From assembly GCA_947499935.1 (NCBI GenBank), contig CANMQH010000001.1, positions 496,001 through 560,000 on the forward strand: a stretch of DNA of 64,000 nucleotides, given 5' to 3'. The position numbers and the translations under genes were made by a program. Numbering within the stretch: position 1 is the stretch's first letter; each line of letters starts with the position of its first letter. Below the pieces are notes generated by a model. That model saw only the letters and a program-made list of their open reading frames with translations. It did no database searches and was not told where the DNA came from. This DNA comes from an uncultured Algibacter sp. Lineage in GTDB: Bacteria; Bacteroidota; Bacteroidia; Flavobacteriales; Flavobacteriaceae. This document shows, piece after piece, positions 1 through 9,379 of the stretch.

Positions 1-1
1 T

Positions 2-190
2 TTTCCTGAGTTTTTTGCCTTAAAACAAGATTGTAAATTTAATAATTGTTTGCATGTAAAAGAACCAAAATGCGCTGTTAAAGAAGCTTTGGATAGTGGT
101 GATATTGAATTTTCAAGATACCGAAGTTATCTACAAATTATTGAAGGAGAAGATGAGCATTATAGGACTGATATTTGGGATAATCAGTAG
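2..190 (+). CDS. rsgA: Ribosome small-subunit-dependent GTPase A, C-terminal end (partial)
   Basis: The frame is open from the left edge and encodes the last 62 residues of a protein. RsgA is a circularly permuted GTPase that helps late 30S subunit maturation. What is visible is the C-terminal zinc-binding segment: Cys-x5-Cys-x-His-x5-Cys (DCKFNNCLHVKEPKCAV), followed by the family ending with RYRSYLQIIEGEDEHYR. The GTPase and OB domains lie outside the window. The stop is 20 bases before dtd, on the same strand, so the two may be co-transcribed. Identification rests on the zinc motif and tail only, but both are characteristic. Confidence 0.85.
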   Translation, partial: FPEFFALKQDCKFNNCLHVKEPKCAVKEALDSGDIEFSRYRSYLQIIEGEDEHYRTDIWDNQ

Positions 191-210
191 TTAATTTTAG
201 TTTTATTAAC

Positions 211-663
211 ATGAAAGCAATTATCCAAAGAGTTTCAAAAGCAAATGTGGTTATAGACGATAAAAAAGTCGCTTCAATTAAAAGTGGACTTTTAATTCTT
301 TTAGGCATTGTAAATGAAGACACTCAAGAAGATATTAGTTGGTTGTCAAATAAAATAACAAATCTTCGTGTATTTGATGATGAAAACGGAGTGATGAACA
401 CATCGTTGAAAGCTGAAAATGGACAAGCCATTGTGGTAAGTCAATTTACGCTGCATGCTTCAACAAAAAAAGGAAATAGACCAAGTTATATAAAAGCTGC
501 AAAACCTGATGTTGCAATACCTTTATATGAGCGTTTTATTAGTCAGCTAGAGCATGATTTAGGAAAAAAAGTGCAAACAGGACGTTTTGGTGCAAATATG
601 AAAGTAGAATTGGTAAACGACGGTCCTGTAACTATAATTATAGATACAAAAAACAAAGTGTAA
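211..663 (+). CDS. dtd: D-aminoacyl-tRNA deacylase
   Basis: This 150-residue protein has the normal length for DTD, a cytoplasmic proofreading enzyme that hydrolyses D-aminoacyl-tRNA (and Gly-tRNAAla) and so keeps D-amino acids out of translation. It opens with the family start MKAIIQRVSKANVVID. It carries the two signature stretches of the dimer active site: SQFTLHAST near residues 77-85 and the GANMKVELVNDGPVT region near the C-terminus. Its stop overlaps the next start by one base (TAATG), so translation of the two is probably coupled. It also follows rsgA closely. Confidence 0.95.
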   Translation: MKAIIQRVSKANVVIDDKKVASIKSGLLILLGIVNEDTQEDISWLSNKITNLRVFDDENGVMNTSLKAENGQAIVVSQFTLHASTKKGNRPSYIKAAKPDVAIPLYERFISQLEHDLGKKVQTGRFGANMKVELVNDGPVTIIIDTKNKV

Positions 664-1199
664 TGGCATCTATATTTGGTCATGGTATGGTTGGGTATAC
701 ATTATCAAAAGTTATTGATAATCGTAATACCAAATGGTTGGTTTTATTAGTTATATTATCGTCAATCCTTCCTGATTTAGATGTTGTTGGTTTTAGTTTA
801 AACATTCCTTATGGTCATGCTTTAGGACATAGAGGGTTTACGCATTCTATTGTTTTTGCGGTGTTTTGGGCGTTAGTTTTAATGTTTACATTGGGCAGAA
901 ATAATAAACTCATTTGGTTTTTAGTTATTTTTCTATCAACTATATCTCATGGTATCTTAGATGCGATGACCTCCGGAGGCAAAGGTGTTGGGTTTTTAAT
1001 TCCTTTTAATAATAATAGATTTTTCTTTCCTTTTAGAAATATTAAAGTATCTCCAATAGGTGTAGATAATTTTTTTTCAGAGTGGGGAATGCGGGTTATT
1101 TTAAGTGAATTAAAATATATAATGATTCCATGTTTAATTATATTAACTGTAAGGTTTTTTGTTGTTAGGCTAAAAGATATGCATTACAACGAAATATAA
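663..1199 (+). CDS. Membrane-bound metal-dependent hydrolase (DUF457/YdjM-like)
   Basis: A 178-residue integral membrane protein with about four hydrophobic segments. It carries the spaced histidine motifs of the YdjM/DUF457 family: HGMVGYTL near the start, GHRGFTHS near residue 56 and SHGILDAMTSGG near residue 98. The family is annotated as inner-membrane metal-dependent hydrolases, but the physiological substrate is not established. The start overlaps the dtd stop by one base. The membership call is firm, the function is not. Confidence 0.8.
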   Translation: MASIFGHGMVGYTLSKVIDNRNTKWLVLLVILSSILPDLDVVGFSLNIPYGHALGHRGFTHSIVFAVFWALVLMFTLGRNNKLIWFLVIFLSTISHGILDAMTSGGKGVGFLIPFNNNRFFFPFRNIKVSPIGVDNFFSEWGMRVILSELKYIMIPCLIILTVRFFVVRLKDMHYNEI

Positions 1200-1265
1200 G
1201 TTGTTTCATAATTCAATAATTTACAAAACAATATATTTAAATTTATAACTTGTTTTTCTTAGTTT

Positions 1266-3182
1266 ATGAAGATAAAAATACTCTCAGTTCTTGTTGTTTT
1301 CTTGATAACATCGTTAATGTTTTCTCAAGAAAATTTATATTCAGCTTTTAGCATTCCGTTAAATTTAAAGGAGAATGCCAATGCAGTAATTAGAATGCAT
1401 GATGTAAAGGTAGATATGAAATCTTTTAATGAAATGCATATCACCGAAAAAAAGATTATAACGGTATTAAACAGTAAGGGAGAAACACATATTGATGCTT
1501 ATATTCACTATGATGATAATATCAAAATTAAAGGTTTAGAAGTTTTAGTTTTTAATAAACAAGGAACTCAAATTAAAAAAATAAAAATGCATGATTTCAA
1601 AGATGCAAGTGCTATTAGTGGAGGTACGTTATATTCAGATTCTCGAGTAAAATTTTTAGATTACACACCCGTTTCTTATCCCTATACTATTGAATTAATC
1701 AGTAAAATAGTAAATAATAATACAGCATTTATTAAGTCTTTTCAGCCATTAAACGGGTATTATTTAAGTGTTGAAAATAGTTCTTATACTATAGCATATC
1801 CTAAAAATGTGACAATAATAACAAAAGAGAAGAATTTTGGTGATTTAGAATTAATTAAGAGCGAAACTCTAGGTCTGTATCATTATGAGGTAAATCATAT
1901 TAAAGCCGTAAAAAAAGAGAATTATAGTCCTTTATTTGATGATATGGTGCCAAAGGTTATGATAGCTTCAACAGAGTTTGCTTTAGAAGGGGTTAGTGCC
2001 CATATAGAGAATTGGGATGATTTTGGAAAATGGATGTATCATGATTTGATAAAAGATACTCATGATTTGCCTGCAAAAACAGTAAATACCATTCAAGAAT
2101 TAGTAAAAGATGAAACAAATGCTATTGATAAAGCAAAAAAGGTATACCAATACGTTCAAGATAAAACTAGATATATAAGTGTACAGGTAGGTATTGGTGG
2201 TTGGAAACCATTTAGGGCTTCAAAAGTTGATAAATTGGGCTATGGAGATTGTAAAGCTTTAACAAATTATACCATGTCCCTGCTTAAAGCGGTCAATGTA
2301 GAGTCAAATTATACAGTGGTTTTTGCAGGTAAGTCGCAACGTAATATGGAAAAGGATTTTGCAGCAATGCAAGGTAATCATGTAATACTTAATATCCCTG
2401 TTGAAAATGATGAAGATATTTGGTTAGAGTGTACAAATCAAAAACTACCTTTTGGTTTTATAGGTGATTTTACAGATGATAGAGATGTTTTGGTTATAAC
2501 ACCCCAAGGTGGTAAAATTAAACATACGAAAAAATATCTCCTAAACGAAAATGAACAAATTATTAAAGGTAAATATAGTCTTTCAAACCAAGGTACCATA
2601 AATGTTAATGTAAATATTGTTTCAAAAGGTATCCAATATGACGATAAATATTGGTTAGAAACCAAAACAAAAAGAGACTTGGATAAGCAATATAAAAAAC
2701 GTTGGAAATATATTAACGGAATGTCTATTTCAAACATGAAAATAGAAAACGATAAGCAAAATATTAAGTTCAATGAAAATGTGAGTTTTTTAGCTCCCAA
2801 TTATTCAAAAATTATTGGAGATAGAATGTTATTGACTATAAATGCTTTAAATAGAAATTCTCATATACCAAATCGTTATAGAGATAGAAAGTTTCCTCTT
2901 CTTATAAAAAGGGGATTTAAAGATATTGATGAAATAGAAATAAGTTTACCAAAAGATTACAAGTTAGAAGGTTTACCTGCTAAAAGCAATATAGAGAGTA
3001 AGTTTGGTAATTACAGCTTCGAGATTAATGTTAAAGATAAAAACACACTTGTTTATAAGAGAGAATTTGTTATTAAAGATGGGGCTTTTCCTAAGGAAGA
3101 TTATAACGCGTTTAGAGATTTTTATAAAAAAGTATCAAAATTAGATAACACAAAAGTCGTATTAATTAAAAATAATATTTAA
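1266..3182 (+). CDS. DUF3857 / transglutaminase-like secreted protein (first of pair)
   Basis: A 638-residue protein with a Sec signal peptide ending near SLMFSQ, so it is periplasmic or outer-membrane associated. The N-terminal part is a DUF3857 domain and the centre a transglutaminase-like fold, followed by a C-terminal DUF2569/DUF3858-like beta domain. The putative catalytic Cys is present at residue 329 in GYGDCKAL, with a downstream His in GNHVILNIPV and WLECTNQ at the third position of the triad. Function is unknown. The family is common in Bacteroidota, often beside outer-membrane or polysaccharide genes. Its stop overlaps the start of a paralogue by one base, so the two probably act as a unit. 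Confidence 0.8.
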   Translation: MKIKILSVLVVFLITSLMFSQENLYSAFSIPLNLKENANAVIRMHDVKVDMKSFNEMHITEKKIITVLNSKGETHIDAYIHYDDNIKIKGLEVLVFNKQGTQIKKIKMHDFKDASAISGGTLYSDSRVKFLDYTPVSYPYTIELISKIVNNNTAFIKSFQPLNGYYLSVENSSYTIAYPKNVTIITKEKNFGDLELIKSETLGLYHYEVNHIKAVKKENYSPLFDDMVPKVMIASTEFALEGVSAHIENWDDFGKWMYHDLIKDTHDLPAKTVNTIQELVKDETNAIDKAKKVYQYVQDKTRYISVQVGIGGWKPFRASKVDKLGYGDCKALTNYTMSLLKAVNVESNYTVVFAGKSQRNMEKDFAAMQGNHVILNIPVENDEDIWLECTNQKLPFGFIGDFTDDRDVLVITPQGGKIKHTKKYLLNENEQIIKGKYSLSNQGTINVNVNIVSKGIQYDDKYWLETKTKRDLDKQYKKRWKYINGMSISNMKIENDKQNIKFNENVSFLAPNYSKIIGDRMLLTINALNRNSHIPNRYRDRKFPLLIKRGFKDIDEIEISLPKDYKLEGLPAKSNIESKFGNYSFEINVKDKNTLVYKREFVIKDGAFPKEDYNAFRDFYKKVSKLDNTKVVLIKNNI

Positions 3183-5197
3183 TGAGAATTATTGCCGTTT
3201 TATTGATATTCTGTTTTGCTTCTACAGTTTTTTCACAAGATTATAAATTTGGAAAAGTATCAAAAGAAGAACTTCAAGAAAAGTTTAACCCTAAAGACTC
3301 TACTGCAAATGCAACCTATTTATATAAAAAGCGTTATACGTATTTTCAATACGATCAAGGAGAAGGATTTAGATTGATGACAGATGTGCATGAACGTATA
3401 AAAATTTATAATCAAGAAGGTTTTAATTATGCTACAAAACAATTAAGATTGCATGTAAGTAGTACTGGTAGTCGAGAAGAGTTAACAAGCATAAAGGGGT
3501 ATACATATAATATTATAGGTGGTAAAATCGAAGATTTTAAGCTCGCAAAAGATGGAATTTTTGAATCTAAATTAAATAAATATAATAATCAAGTAAAGTT
3601 TACCATGCCTAACATAAAACCCGGCTCTGTGGTAGAGTATAAGTATACAATAAAATCGCCCTTTGTTTCTACTGTAGACGATTTTATACTCCAGCATAAT
3701 ATTCCTATAAAAAAGCTAGACGCTAAATTTGAAGCGCCAGAATACTTTACCTATAAAATGAATACCAAAGGATTTTTACCTATAAGACCTAAAAACACTA
3801 AAGCGAATGGTAAAATAACGTTTGTCAATAAAACTAGGACTAGCGGAAGTATTAGAGTTGCTAGCCGGACTTCGTTTAGTACTTCTGAGGTAGAATACAG
3901 TAAAAATATTTCTATATTTAATTTAGAAAATATACCAGCACTAAAAGATGAGCCTTATGTTAATAATATAAATAATTATAGATCATCTGTTGCTTACGAG
4001 TTGTCTTTTACCAAATTCCCTCAGAGTACTATTGAGTATTATTCAACAACTTGGGAAGATGTTGTAAAACGTATTTTTAAAAGTCCAAGTTTTGGTAAAG
4101 AATTAAATAAATCTGGCTATTTTGAAGATAAAATAGATGCATTAATAGATAAGGTTTCTAACCCAGCTATAAGAATGACACTTATTTACAATTACCTTAA
4201 ATCTCAAGTCAAATGGAATGGTTTTTATGGTTATTATACAGATGAGGGTGTTAAGGCTGCTTTTAAAAATAATACAGGGAATGTTGCAGATATTAATTTG
4301 ATGTTAACAGCCATGCTACGCTATGCAGGTTTAAAGGCTAATCCTGTCTTGGTTAGTACTAGAAAAAATGGGATACCATTATTCCCTACAAGAGAAGGTT
4401 ACAATTATGTTGTTACCCATGTAAGACTTCCTGAAGGAGTAATGTTATTAGATGCAACAAGTCAATATAGTACAATTAATGTATTACCATTAAGAACTTT
4501 AAATTGGCAAGGACGTGTTATGGCAGAACATGGTGGTTCCGAACTTATTGATTTATATCCAAAAACAATATCTAAAAACATTGTTTCTATGTTATTAAAC
4601 TTAGATGAAGAAGGAAATCTTAAAGGGAAATATAGAAGCACAAAAACTAATCATAAAGCACTATCTTTTAGAAAACAATATAATAGTTTAAGTAAAGATG
4701 ATTTTTTAGCTAAACTAGACAATAAATACAATGGACTTGAAATATTAGATTATAAGGTTGAAAATGATTATGATGTATCTAAACCTATTGTAGAATCTTA
4801 TAGTTTTATAAAGGAAAATCAAGCAGATGTCGTTGGTGATAAACTTTATTTTTCTCCATTGTTCTTTTTTAAAACTAGCGAAAGCCCTTTTAAATTAGAT
4901 AAGCGAGAATTTCCTATAGATTTTGGTTTTCCGTCAAAAACAACATATAGAATTAGTATTAGTTTGCCACAGGGCTATAAGGTAGAATATCATCCAGAGC
5001 AAGTTGTTATGAAGCTTCCAGACAACTTAGGAGGATTTAAATATAATATTTCAAGTAAAGGAAACTTAATTCAAGTCATTATTTCTACAGAGCTTAGTGA
5101 ACCTATTGTATCATCACAATATTATGATGCTATTAAGTCATATTTTAATGATTTTATTGCAAAAGAGGGAGAGCAAATTATTTTAACAAAAATATAA
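3182..5197 (+). CDS. DUF3857 / transglutaminase-like secreted protein lacking the catalytic Cys (second of pair)
   Basis: A 671-residue protein with a signal peptide (cleavage near STVFSQ), paralogous in architecture to the preceding gene: DUF3857 domain, then a transglutaminase-like region. At the position of the active-site cysteine it reads GNVADINL, with Val at residue 368. The His-containing strand (VVTHVRLP) and Asp (LLDATSQ) are kept. It may therefore be a non-catalytic partner of the upstream protein. It starts on the last base of the upstream stop, and the next gene starts directly after its own stop, which indicates a tight operon. Role unknown. Confidence 0.78.
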   Translation: MRIIAVLLIFCFASTVFSQDYKFGKVSKEELQEKFNPKDSTANATYLYKKRYTYFQYDQGEGFRLMTDVHERIKIYNQEGFNYATKQLRLHVSSTGSREELTSIKGYTYNIIGGKIEDFKLAKDGIFESKLNKYNNQVKFTMPNIKPGSVVEYKYTIKSPFVSTVDDFILQHNIPIKKLDAKFEAPEYFTYKMNTKGFLPIRPKNTKANGKITFVNKTRTSGSIRVASRTSFSTSEVEYSKNISIFNLENIPALKDEPYVNNINNYRSSVAYELSFTKFPQSTIEYYSTTWEDVVKRIFKSPSFGKELNKSGYFEDKIDALIDKVSNPAIRMTLIYNYLKSQVKWNGFYGYYTDEGVKAAFKNNTGNVADINLMLTAMLRYAGLKANPVLVSTRKNGIPLFPTREGYNYVVTHVRLPEGVMLLDATSQYSTINVLPLRTLNWQGRVMAEHGGSELIDLYPKTISKNIVSMLLNLDEEGNLKGKYRSTKTNHKALSFRKQYNSLSKDDFLAKLDNKYNGLEILDYKVENDYDVSKPIVESYSFIKENQADVVGDKLYFSPLFFFKTSESPFKLDKREFPIDFGFPSKTTYRISISLPQGYKVEYHPEQVVMKLPDNLGGFKYNISSKGNLIQVIISTELSEPIVSSQYYDAIKSYFNDFIAKEGEQIILTKI

Positions 5198-5524
5198 ATG
5201 AATATAAAAAATGCACAACAAGACGTAGATCATTGGATAAAAGAACATGGTGTACGTTATTTTAACGAGCTTACAAACATGGCACAACTAACTGAAGAAG
5301 TTGGAGAAGTTGCTAGAATAATAGCAAGACGTTACGGCGAACAAAGCGAGAAAGAAAGTGATAAGGGTAAAGACCTTGGCGAAGAATTAGCCGATGTTTT
5401 ATTTGTGGTACTATGCCTTGCAAACCAAACAGGTGTCGATTTACAAAAAGCATTTGATGATCGTATGTATAAAAAAGGCAAACGCGACCATGATAGACAC
5501 CATAATAACGAAAAATTAAAGTAA
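5198..5524 (+). CDS. MazG-like nucleotide pyrophosphohydrolase
   Basis: A 108-residue single-domain all-alpha NTP pyrophosphatase of the MazG/iMazG type, which hydrolyses (d)NTPs to the monophosphate and PPi. The metal-binding signature is visible: EEVGEVARII (ExxE type) around residues 31-40 and, after a charged loop, GEELADVLFV (ExxD) around residues 61-70. The protein is cytoplasmic and has no signal peptide. The start codon is immediately after the stop of the DUF3857 gene, and aroA follows after 38 bases. The exact nucleotide substrate cannot be read from sequence. Confidence 0.85.
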   Translation: MNIKNAQQDVDHWIKEHGVRYFNELTNMAQLTEEVGEVARIIARRYGEQSEKESDKGKDLGEELADVLFVVLCLANQTGVDLQKAFDDRMYKKGKRDHDRHHNNEKLK

Positions 5525-5562
5525 ATTTACAAGCTTTATAACGTAAGACTAAGACTATTTTA

Positions 5563-6789
5563 ATGAATATTACGCTGCACAAATCGCAACTTGCAAACCG
5601 CAAGTCTAACATTACCATAACAGGTTCAAAGAGTGAATCTAATCGATTATTATTGCTTCAGGCACTATACCCTGAGTTTAAATTAGAAAATGTTTCAAAT
5701 TCTGATGACAGTAATTTAATGACTAATGCATTAAGTTCTGCCTCAGAAATTATAGACATTCATCATGCAGGAACAGCAATGCGTTTTTTAACAGCATACT
5801 TTTCTATTCAAGAAGGACGAGATACTATACTTACGGGTTCTAAAAGAATGAAAGAACGCCCAATAAAGATATTAGTCGAGGCGTTGCAAGAATTAGGAGC
5901 GGACATTAGTTATGTTGAGAATGAAGGTTTTCCTCCCATAAAAATAAGTGGAAAAAAATTAACTAAGAGCAAAGTGTCTTTAAATGCAAATGTTAGTAGC
6001 CAATACATTTCTGCGTTGTTATTAATTGCATCAAAATTAGAAAATGGATTAGAATTAACTTTAAATGGTGAAATCACATCTGTTCCTTATATAAATATGA
6101 CATTGAGTTTGTTAGATGAAATTGGAGTAGCATCCTCATTTATAAATAATGTTATTACGGTAAAACCAAACACTAGCGCTAAACAAACTAAGACCTTAGT
6201 TGTAGAATCAGATTGGTCTTCGGCATCCTATTATTTTAGTATTGTAGCATTATCTCAGGTTGGTACAGAAATAACATTGTCTTCATATAATGCGAACTCG
6301 CTACAAGGCGATTCTAAATTGGTTGAGATTTATAAACATTTTGGAGTATCGACTATTTTTAATGAAAATTCATTGACATTAAAAAAGGAAGATTCAAATA
6401 TAAAACCGCTTACTTTAGATTTAAAAAATGCACCAGATATAGCCCAAACTATTGCAGTAACATGTTTTGCTTTAGGTGTGGCTTGTGATTTAACAGGACT
6501 TCATACCCTTAAAATTAAAGAAACCGATAGGCTAGTGGCCTTAAAAACTGAAATTGAAAAACTTGGAGGAGAGGTAAAGATAACAGATAAATCTTTACAC
6601 TTATTAGCGTCTAACTTAATAAAAGAAGGGGTGTCTATTACGACTTATAATGATCACAGAATGGCTATGGCATTTGCGCCATTAGGTTTAAGAACATCTA
6701 TAAAAATTCAAGATGCCGAGGTGGTTTCTAAGTCCTATCCAACCTTTTGGGAAGATTTAAAATCTCTAGGTTTTCAAATAACCGAATAA
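5563..6789 (+). CDS. aroA: 3-phosphoshikimate 1-carboxyvinyltransferase (EPSP synthase)
   Basis: This 408-residue enzyme joins phosphoenolpyruvate to shikimate-3-phosphate, the sixth step of the chorismate pathway in the cytoplasm. The N-terminal phosphate-binding segment GSKSESNRLLLLQAL (about residues 22-36), HAGTAMRFLTAY (about 68-79) and the C-terminal NDHRMAMAFAPLGL are typical. Some loops are shorter than in E. coli AroA, as is usual for the flavobacterial form. It follows the MazG-like gene by 38 bases without a visible terminator, so it is probably the last gene of the operon that begins upstream. Confidence 0.93.
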   Translation: MNITLHKSQLANRKSNITITGSKSESNRLLLLQALYPEFKLENVSNSDDSNLMTNALSSASEIIDIHHAGTAMRFLTAYFSIQEGRDTILTGSKRMKERPIKILVEALQELGADISYVENEGFPPIKISGKKLTKSKVSLNANVSSQYISALLLIASKLENGLELTLNGEITSVPYINMTLSLLDEIGVASSFINNVITVKPNTSAKQTKTLVVESDWSSASYYFSIVALSQVGTEITLSSYNANSLQGDSKLVEIYKHFGVSTIFNENSLTLKKEDSNIKPLTLDLKNAPDIAQTIAVTCFALGVACDLTGLHTLKIKETDRLVALKTEIEKLGGEVKITDKSLHLLASNLIKEGVSITTYNDHRMAMAFAPLGLRTSIKIQDAEVVSKSYPTFWEDLKSLGFQITE

Positions 6790-6804
6790 TAATCACGTAT
6801 TTAC

Positions 6805-6836
6805 TTGACAACGCCTAGTTTCAGATTGTATATTTG
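6805..6836 (+). promoter_or_regulatory. Promoter for queA (-33 TTG, -7 TATATTTG)
   Basis: TTG at 6805-6807, a 21-base spacer and TATATTTG at 6829-6836 fit the Bacteroidota primary-sigma consensus (TTG, 17-23 bases, TAnnTTTG). Transcription would start near 6843 and leave an unusually long leader of about 105 bases before the queA ATG. I could not recognise a riboswitch fold in that leader. Confidence 0.6.
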
Positions 6837-6947
6837 CAGCTTGCCAATTAAAAATTTGTCTATAAGTATTATTATGGCTAATATTTAGTCTGTAGTATAA
6901 TATGATAGATATATAATGGATTCTTAATTTAAAAACGAAAAGATTAC

Positions 6948-7997
6948 ATGAAATTATCACACTTCGGCTTCAATTTACCAGAAGAATTATTAGCAGAATA
7001 CCCTGCGGAAAATAGAGATGAGTCTCGTTTAATGGTTTTAAACAGAAAAGAACAAACTATTGAACATAAAATGTTTAAGGATGTTATCGATTATTTTAAG
7101 GAAGATGATGTATTAGTCCTTAACAATACCAAAGTATTTCCTGCTAGATTATATGGTAATAAAGAAAAAACTGGAGCAAGAATTGAAGTCTTTTTATTAA
7201 GAGAATTAAATGAAGAACAACGCCTTTGGGATGTATTGGTTGATCCAGCACGTAAAATAAGAATAGGAAATAAATTATATTTTGGAGACGATGATACGTT
7301 AGTTGCAGAAGTTATAGATAATACGACTTCTAGAGGTCGTACGCTTCGTTTTTTATATGATGGTTCTTATAAAGAATTTAGAGAAAAATTAAATGATTTA
7401 GGAGAAACACCATTACCAAAATATATTAAAAGAGACGTTGAACCCGAAGATCAAGATCGTTACCAAACTATTTTCGCAAAAAATGAAGGTGCTGTAGCAG
7501 CTCCAACAGCTGGACTTCACTTTTCTAGACACCTATTAAAACGTTTAGAAATTAAAGGTGTAGATTTTGCCGAAGTTACGCTTCATGTTGGGCTAGGGAC
7601 TTTTAATCCGGTAGAGGTTGAAGATTTGTCTAAACACAAAATGGATAGTGAAGAGCTAAAAATTGAAGAAAAAGCGGTATCAATCGTTAATAATGCTTTG
7701 GATGATAAAAGGCGCATTTGCGCGGTGGGTACAACTGCGATGCGTGCTATTGAGAGTGCGGTATCTTCTAATGGAAGGTTAAACGAAATTGAAGGTTGGA
7801 CGAACAAGTTTATATTTCCTCCATACGATTTTAGCATTGCCAATTGTATGATAACAAATTTTCATACACCAAAATCAACATTATTAATGATGGTTTCAGC
7901 ATTTGCAGGTCATGATTTTATTAAAAAGGCTTATGAAGAAGCTGTTAAAGAAAAGTATAAATTTTATAGCTATGGCGATGCCATGTTAATTATATAA
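6948..7997 (+). CDS. queA: S-adenosylmethionine:tRNA ribosyltransferase-isomerase
   Basis: A 349-residue enzyme of queuosine biosynthesis. It transfers and isomerises the ribose of S-adenosylmethionine to 7-aminomethyl-7-deazaguanine in the wobble position of tRNAs with GUN anticodons. The family hallmarks are present: the N-terminal [44 protein letters not shown] and the C-terminal [19 protein letters not shown]. It is a single gene with its own promoter and a strong downstream terminator. Length and motifs match the family along the whole protein. Confidence 0.96.
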   Translation: MKLSHFGFNLPEELLAEYPAENRDESRLMVLNRKEQTIEHKMFKDVIDYFKEDDVLVLNNTKVFPARLYGNKEKTGARIEVFLLRELNEEQRLWDVLVDPARKIRIGNKLYFGDDDTLVAEVIDNTTSRGRTLRFLYDGSYKEFREKLNDLGETPLPKYIKRDVEPEDQDRYQTIFAKNEGAVAAPTAGLHFSRHLLKRLEIKGVDFAEVTLHVGLGTFNPVEVEDLSKHKMDSEELKIEEKAVSIVNNALDDKRRICAVGTTAMRAIESAVSSNGRLNEIEGWTNKFIFPPYDFSIANCMITNFHTPKSTLLMMVSAFAGHDFIKKAYEEAVKEKYKFYSYGDAMLII

Positions 7998-8001
7998 AAA
8001 T

Positions 8002-8032
8002 AAAAAAAGCCTTGATTTTCAAGGCTTTTTTT
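8002..8032 (+). terminator. Rho-independent terminator after queA
   Basis: A hairpin AGCCTTGA-TTT-TCAAGGCT flanked by seven A on the left and seven T on the right begins five bases after the queA stop. The A-tract makes it usable from either strand, but only queA reads into it directly. Confidence 0.85.
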
Positions 8033-8167
8033 ATGGTGTTACCCAAAAATGCTTTGTAGTTTACAAATATGCACCATTTTGTTAGTTGGTTATTATGTAT
8101 AACTTTGGTAATCACTATAAGACTCCAGTAGATTATAGTTTTAATTTCTAATGCAAAAGCCTTTCAC

Positions 8168-8175
8168 TATTTTTG
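8168..8175 (+). promoter_or_regulatory. Promoter -7 box (TATTTTTG) for rlmN
   Basis: TATTTTTG fits TAnnTTTG. It lies inside the upstream in-frame extension that would start at 8151, so transcription from it starts just before the ATG at 8196. This argues for 8196 as the true rlmN start. The -33 element is weak. Confidence 0.5.
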
Positions 8176-8195
8176 CAGCATACGGTTTATTATTT

Positions 8196-9236
8196 ATGGC
8201 AACAAATAAAAAAGATATTCGTGCATTAACCAAAGAGCAATTAAGAGATTTCTTTGTAACACATGGCGATAAGGCATTTAGAGGCAATCAAGTTTACGAG
8301 TGGCTTTGGCAAAAAGCTGCACATACCTTCGAAGATATGACCAATGTTTCTAAAGAAACACGTCAAATGCTAGAAGATAACTTTGTTATTAACCATATTA
8401 AGGTCGATACTATGCAACGTAGTAATGACGGTACAGTTAAAAATGCGGTAAGATTACATGATGGTCTCATTGTAGAATCTGTTTTAATACCAACAAAAAC
8501 AAGAACGACAGCTTGTGTGTCTAGTCAAGTAGGTTGTAGTTTAGATTGTAAATTTTGTGCTACAGCAAGATTAAAGCGCATGCGCAATTTAAATCCAGAT
8601 GAAATTTATGATCAAGTAGTTGCTATAGATAACGAAAGTAGATTGTACCATAATAGACCGCTGAGTAATATTGTATTCATGGGTATGGGAGAGCCGCTCA
8701 TGAATTATAATAATGTTATTAAAGCTATAGATAAAATAACATCGTCTGAAGGCTTAGGAATGTCTCCTAAGCGTATTACGGTGTCAACATCTGGTGTTCC
8801 AAAAATTATTAAAAAAATGGCTGATGATGCTGTTAAATTCAATTTAGCTGTATCGTTACATTCTGCAATTGATAGCGTTAGAACATCCATTATGCCATTT
8901 AATGAAACCTTCCCATTAAAAGATTTAAGAGAAGCCTTAGAATATTGGTATGAAAAAACAAAACGAAAAATAAGTTACGAATATGTTGTTTGGAAGGGTA
9001 TAAATGATACTCAAAAAGATATTGATGCCTTTGTTCAGTTTTGTAAATATGTGCCATGTAAAGTTAATATTATAGAATATAACCCTATTGATGATGGCGA
9101 GTTTCAGCAAGCTTCAAATGAAGCTTTAGAAAACTATATTGCTAGTTTAGAAAAAAATAGAATTGTCGTTAATGTACGCAGAAGTAGAGGTAAAGATATA
9201 GATGCTGCTTGTGGACAATTAGCTAATAAAAGTTAA
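8196..9236 (+). CDS. rlmN: Dual-specificity 23S rRNA A2503 / tRNA A37 C2-methyltransferase
   Basis: A radical-SAM enzyme of 346 residues that methylates C2 of A2503 in 23S rRNA and A37 in some tRNAs. The [4Fe-4S] motif CSLDCKFC (Cys 114, 118 and 121) is clear. GMGEPLMNYNN, the SAM-binding SVSLHSAI-type stretch and the C-terminal AACGQL, with the methyl-carrying cysteine, are also clear. An ATG 45 bases upstream would add a hydrophobic 15-residue extension. I chose 8196 because a TAnnTTTG promoter sits in that extension and family members begin near MATNKKDIRALTKEQL. Confidence 0.94.
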   Translation: MATNKKDIRALTKEQLRDFFVTHGDKAFRGNQVYEWLWQKAAHTFEDMTNVSKETRQMLEDNFVINHIKVDTMQRSNDGTVKNAVRLHDGLIVESVLIPTKTRTTACVSSQVGCSLDCKFCATARLKRMRNLNPDEIYDQVVAIDNESRLYHNRPLSNIVFMGMGEPLMNYNNVIKAIDKITSSEGLGMSPKRITVSTSGVPKIIKKMADDAVKFNLAVSLHSAIDSVRTSIMPFNETFPLKDLREALEYWYEKTKRKISYEYVVWKGINDTQKDIDAFVQFCKYVPCKVNIIEYNPIDDGEFQQASNEALENYIASLEKNRIVVNVRRSRGKDIDAACGQLANKS

Positions 9237-9314
9237 AACTTTGGATAGTTCTTTTATCATAGTTTTTTAGGCTTATTCTCCATTATTTGGAAAACTATAA
9301 AGTTATAAGTTAAA

Positions 9315-9355
9315 AAAAAAGGTCGTTTAGAATTAGTTTTCTAAACGACCTTTAA
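9315..9355. terminator. Bidirectional terminator between rlmN and the type A T9SS gene
   Basis: Perfect arms of about 15 bases (AAAGGTCGTTTAGAA and its complement) with a short loop, an A-run on the left and TTT on the right, lie in the convergent gap between rlmN (+) and the 9380 gene (-). It can stop transcription from both sides. Confidence 0.85.
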
Positions 9356-9379
9356 AATATAATTTAATAAGAGAATTAT

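Noticed and set aside
6837..6947. preQ1 riboswitch in the queA leader
   Set aside because: No compact stem followed by the A-rich tail of known preQ1 aptamers could be found, so none is annotated.
8151..8195. ATG-initiated extension of rlmN
   Set aside because: It contains a TATTTTTG promoter box and adds residues absent from the family. The ATG at 8196 fits better.
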